This document shows, piece by piece, positions 14,744 to 15,642 of a DNA stretch of 15,642 nt. Position numbers and translations under genes: made by a program. The notes beneath the pieces are model-generated. The model saw only the letters and a program-made list of their open reading frames with translations, was not told the origin of the DNA and did no database searches. Every line of letters starts with the position of its first letter. Position 1 is the first letter of the stretch. This DNA is from CAYRML01 sp964425485 (GTDB lineage Bacteria > Bacillota > Dehalobacteriia > UBA4068): assembly GCA_964425485.1 (NCBI GenBank), contig CAYRML010000032.1, forward strand, positions 1 to 15,642, read 5' to 3'.

Positions 14744-15445
14744 ATGGCAAGAATTATTAACGGCTGCTTGATTTGTCAGTCGAAATTAGTATATAATCCG
14801 GCACAAGCAATGGATGTGACTTGCTTATGTTGCGGCAAAAAAGACAAGTCTTATGTTATCTGTCCGAATGGACATTATATTTGTGATGAATGCCACCGTA
14901 AAAATATCTTACAGGTGGTAGAGAAAGTATGTTTGGCCAGCGACCTGAACGATCCGCTGGATTTGGCCCTGCGAATATTTAATTTGCCCGCCCTACATAT
15001 GCATGGTCCGGAATATCACAGCATAGTGCCTGCTGTTTTGATCACGGCTTATGCCAATTGGTGTCAAGTCGATAAAGCTCCTTTGATTAGAGAAGCCATT
15101 GAGCGCGGCAAGCAGGTACGGGGGGGATTTTGCGGCAGTCATGGTATTTGCGGTGCGGCCGCCGGCGTCGGAATCGCTTTTGCCTTGATCAATAAAGTTA
15201 CCCCCTGCTCCGTCCAAGAAAGAGGCTTGGCTAATAAGATGACGGCATTGGCTTTGCTACAGATCAGCCAATATGGTGGGCCGCGCTGCTGCAAGCGTGA
15301 ATCTATCCTGGCTATTGAAGTAGCAAAGAAGGAGTTTGCCTGTTTCGGCGAAGATAGTGATATTAAATATATTTGCAGCCAATATGTGGATAATGAGGAA
15401 TGTATAGAAATGGCTTGTCCATATCACCCTACTAATGCTAAATAA
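14744..15445 (+). CDS. Cys-rich protein, DUF5714-like
   Basis: Protein of 233 aa with 19 Cys. The N-terminal part looks like a zinc-ribbon or metal-binding region: C8-x2-C11, CLCC (27-30), then C40 and C47-x2-C50. The central part carries VRGGFCGSHGICGAAAGVGIA (125-145), a Gly/Cys block similar to the C-GCAxxG redox-protein pattern. The end has further Cys (182, 183, 200, 211, 220, 225), with C220 and C225 in the final acidic stretch. I match it to DUF5714, whose function is unknown to me; metal or Fe-S binding is inferred from the Cys spacing. It starts 46 bp after the HD-GYP gene with only a GGTGA ribosome site and no good promoter, so it is probably the last gene of the operon. Its stop codon lies in the terminator stem. 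Confidence 0.7.
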   Translation: MARIINGCLICQSKLVYNPAQAMDVTCLCCGKKDKSYVICPNGHYICDECHRKNILQVVEKVCLASDLNDPLDLALRIFNLPALHMHGPEYHSIVPAVLITAYANWCQVDKAPLIREAIERGKQVRGGFCGSHGICGAAAGVGIAFALINKVTPCSVQERGLANKMTALALLQISQYGGPRCCKRESILAIEVAKKEFACFGEDSDIKYICSQYVDNEECIEMACPYHPTNAK

Positions 15446-15486
15446 AGCAAAAAGAACGGCTGTGCCGTTCTTTTTGCTTTATTTAG
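15438..15486. terminator. Very long perfect hairpin terminator, probably bidirectional
   Basis: A 23-bp perfect stem (15438-15460 with 15464-15486) closes a 3-nt TGT loop. GAACGGC/GCCGTTC at the tip is flanked by A5/T5, so each strand has an internal T5 followed by further A/T pairs. It ends the methyltransferase-to-DUF5714 group, with the TAA stop (15443-15445) inside the arm, and serves the convergent - strand gene. Confidence 0.88.
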
Positions 15487-15500
15487 AAGGATAAAAGGAT

Positions 15501-15642
15501 TTATTTGTCTTGTTCTTTTATTATAACCTCTATATTACAGTTTTTCTCATAACCATCCAAGGTGCTGAGTACACCACGCAGGGTTTGCTCCACAATATTT
15601 TCAGCGAATTTCACCATAGGCAAGCTGTAGCCATTGATTTTG
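15501..15642 (-). CDS. C-terminal fragment of a protein, possibly MobB-like (5' end beyond the window)
   Basis: An open - strand frame enters from the right edge and ends at TAA (15503-15501), giving the last 46 residues. Visible features are NGYSLPMVKFAENIVEQ and LSTLDGYEKN, followed by the short strand IEVIIKEQDK. The N-G-x-x-(I/L)-P-M-x-x-F-x-x-x-I pattern, followed by a helix and a beta-strand, resembles the C-terminal extension of clostridial molybdopterin-guanine dinucleotide biosynthesis protein B. This is from memory of the family and is weak. Codon use and the following terminator support it as a real gene; the product name is tentative. Confidence 0.5.
   Translation of the reverse strand, partial: KINGYSLPMVKFAENIVEQTLRGVLSTLDGYEKNCNIEVIIKEQDK

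Overview
The window looks like chromosomal DNA of an anaerobic, low-to-mid GC member of the Bacillota, either Clostridia in the broad sense or a Negativicutes-like lineage. The evidence is a complete SCIFF peptide plus SCIFF maturase pair (a hallmark of Clostridia), strong AGGAGG-type ribosome binding sites, sigma-A-like promoters with 17-bp spacers, TTG and GTG starts placed correctly behind Shine-Dalgarno sites, and short U-tailed terminators. The genus cannot be fixed from the sequence. I see no insertion sequence, integrase, phage gene, CRISPR array, tRNA or rRNA.

Layout. (1) 1-897 (+): C-terminal part of a PilT-type twitching ATPase cut by the left window edge, ending at a bidirectional terminator. 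(2) 919-2504 (-): the SCIFF ribosomal peptide precursor (50 aa, six Cys) followed by its radical SAM/SPASM maturase, with a U-tailed hairpin between them that probably sets their expression ratio. (3) 2663-4039 (+): a wingless Orn/Lys/Arg decarboxylase, expressed divergently from SCIFF and convergent with the next operon. (4) 4067-9579 (-): a tightly packed five-gene polyamine operon in transcription order speA (arginine decarboxylase), speE (aminopropyltransferase), speB (ureohydrolase), carboxy(nor)spermidine synthase and nspC (carboxy(nor)spermidine decarboxylase). It has one clear promoter and a leader of about 110 nt containing a terminator-like hairpin. (5) 9586-9970: AT-rich divergent intergenic region with both promoters and a palindrome. 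(6) 9971-15445 (+): a methyltransferase-like membrane protein, a GH3-family acyl-adenylating/amide synthetase, a membrane GAF-GGDEF-HD-GYP cyclic-di-GMP protein translationally coupled to GH3, and a Cys-rich protein that I match to DUF5714. The group ends at a 23-bp perfect hairpin. (7) 15501-15642 (-): the C-terminus of a further protein, possibly MobB-like.

How the genes work together. The polyamine operon can take arginine to agmatine and putrescine, then to spermidine by the aspartate-semialdehyde-dependent carboxy route (synthase plus NspC). It also carries a SpeE that needs decarboxylated SAM, although no speD is present here. Because the ureohydrolase sits between SpeE and the synthase, an order in which aminopropylation or carboxyaminopropylation of agmatine precedes urea release is also possible.

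The least explained part is the 9971-15445 group. A GH3-type ligase, a membrane methyltransferase-like protein, a c-di-GMP hydrolase with a degenerate GGDEF domain (GGKEF) and a Cys-rich protein share one apparent promoter and one terminator. This is my best candidate for an undescribed small-molecule or signalling system, but its function is inferred from context only.
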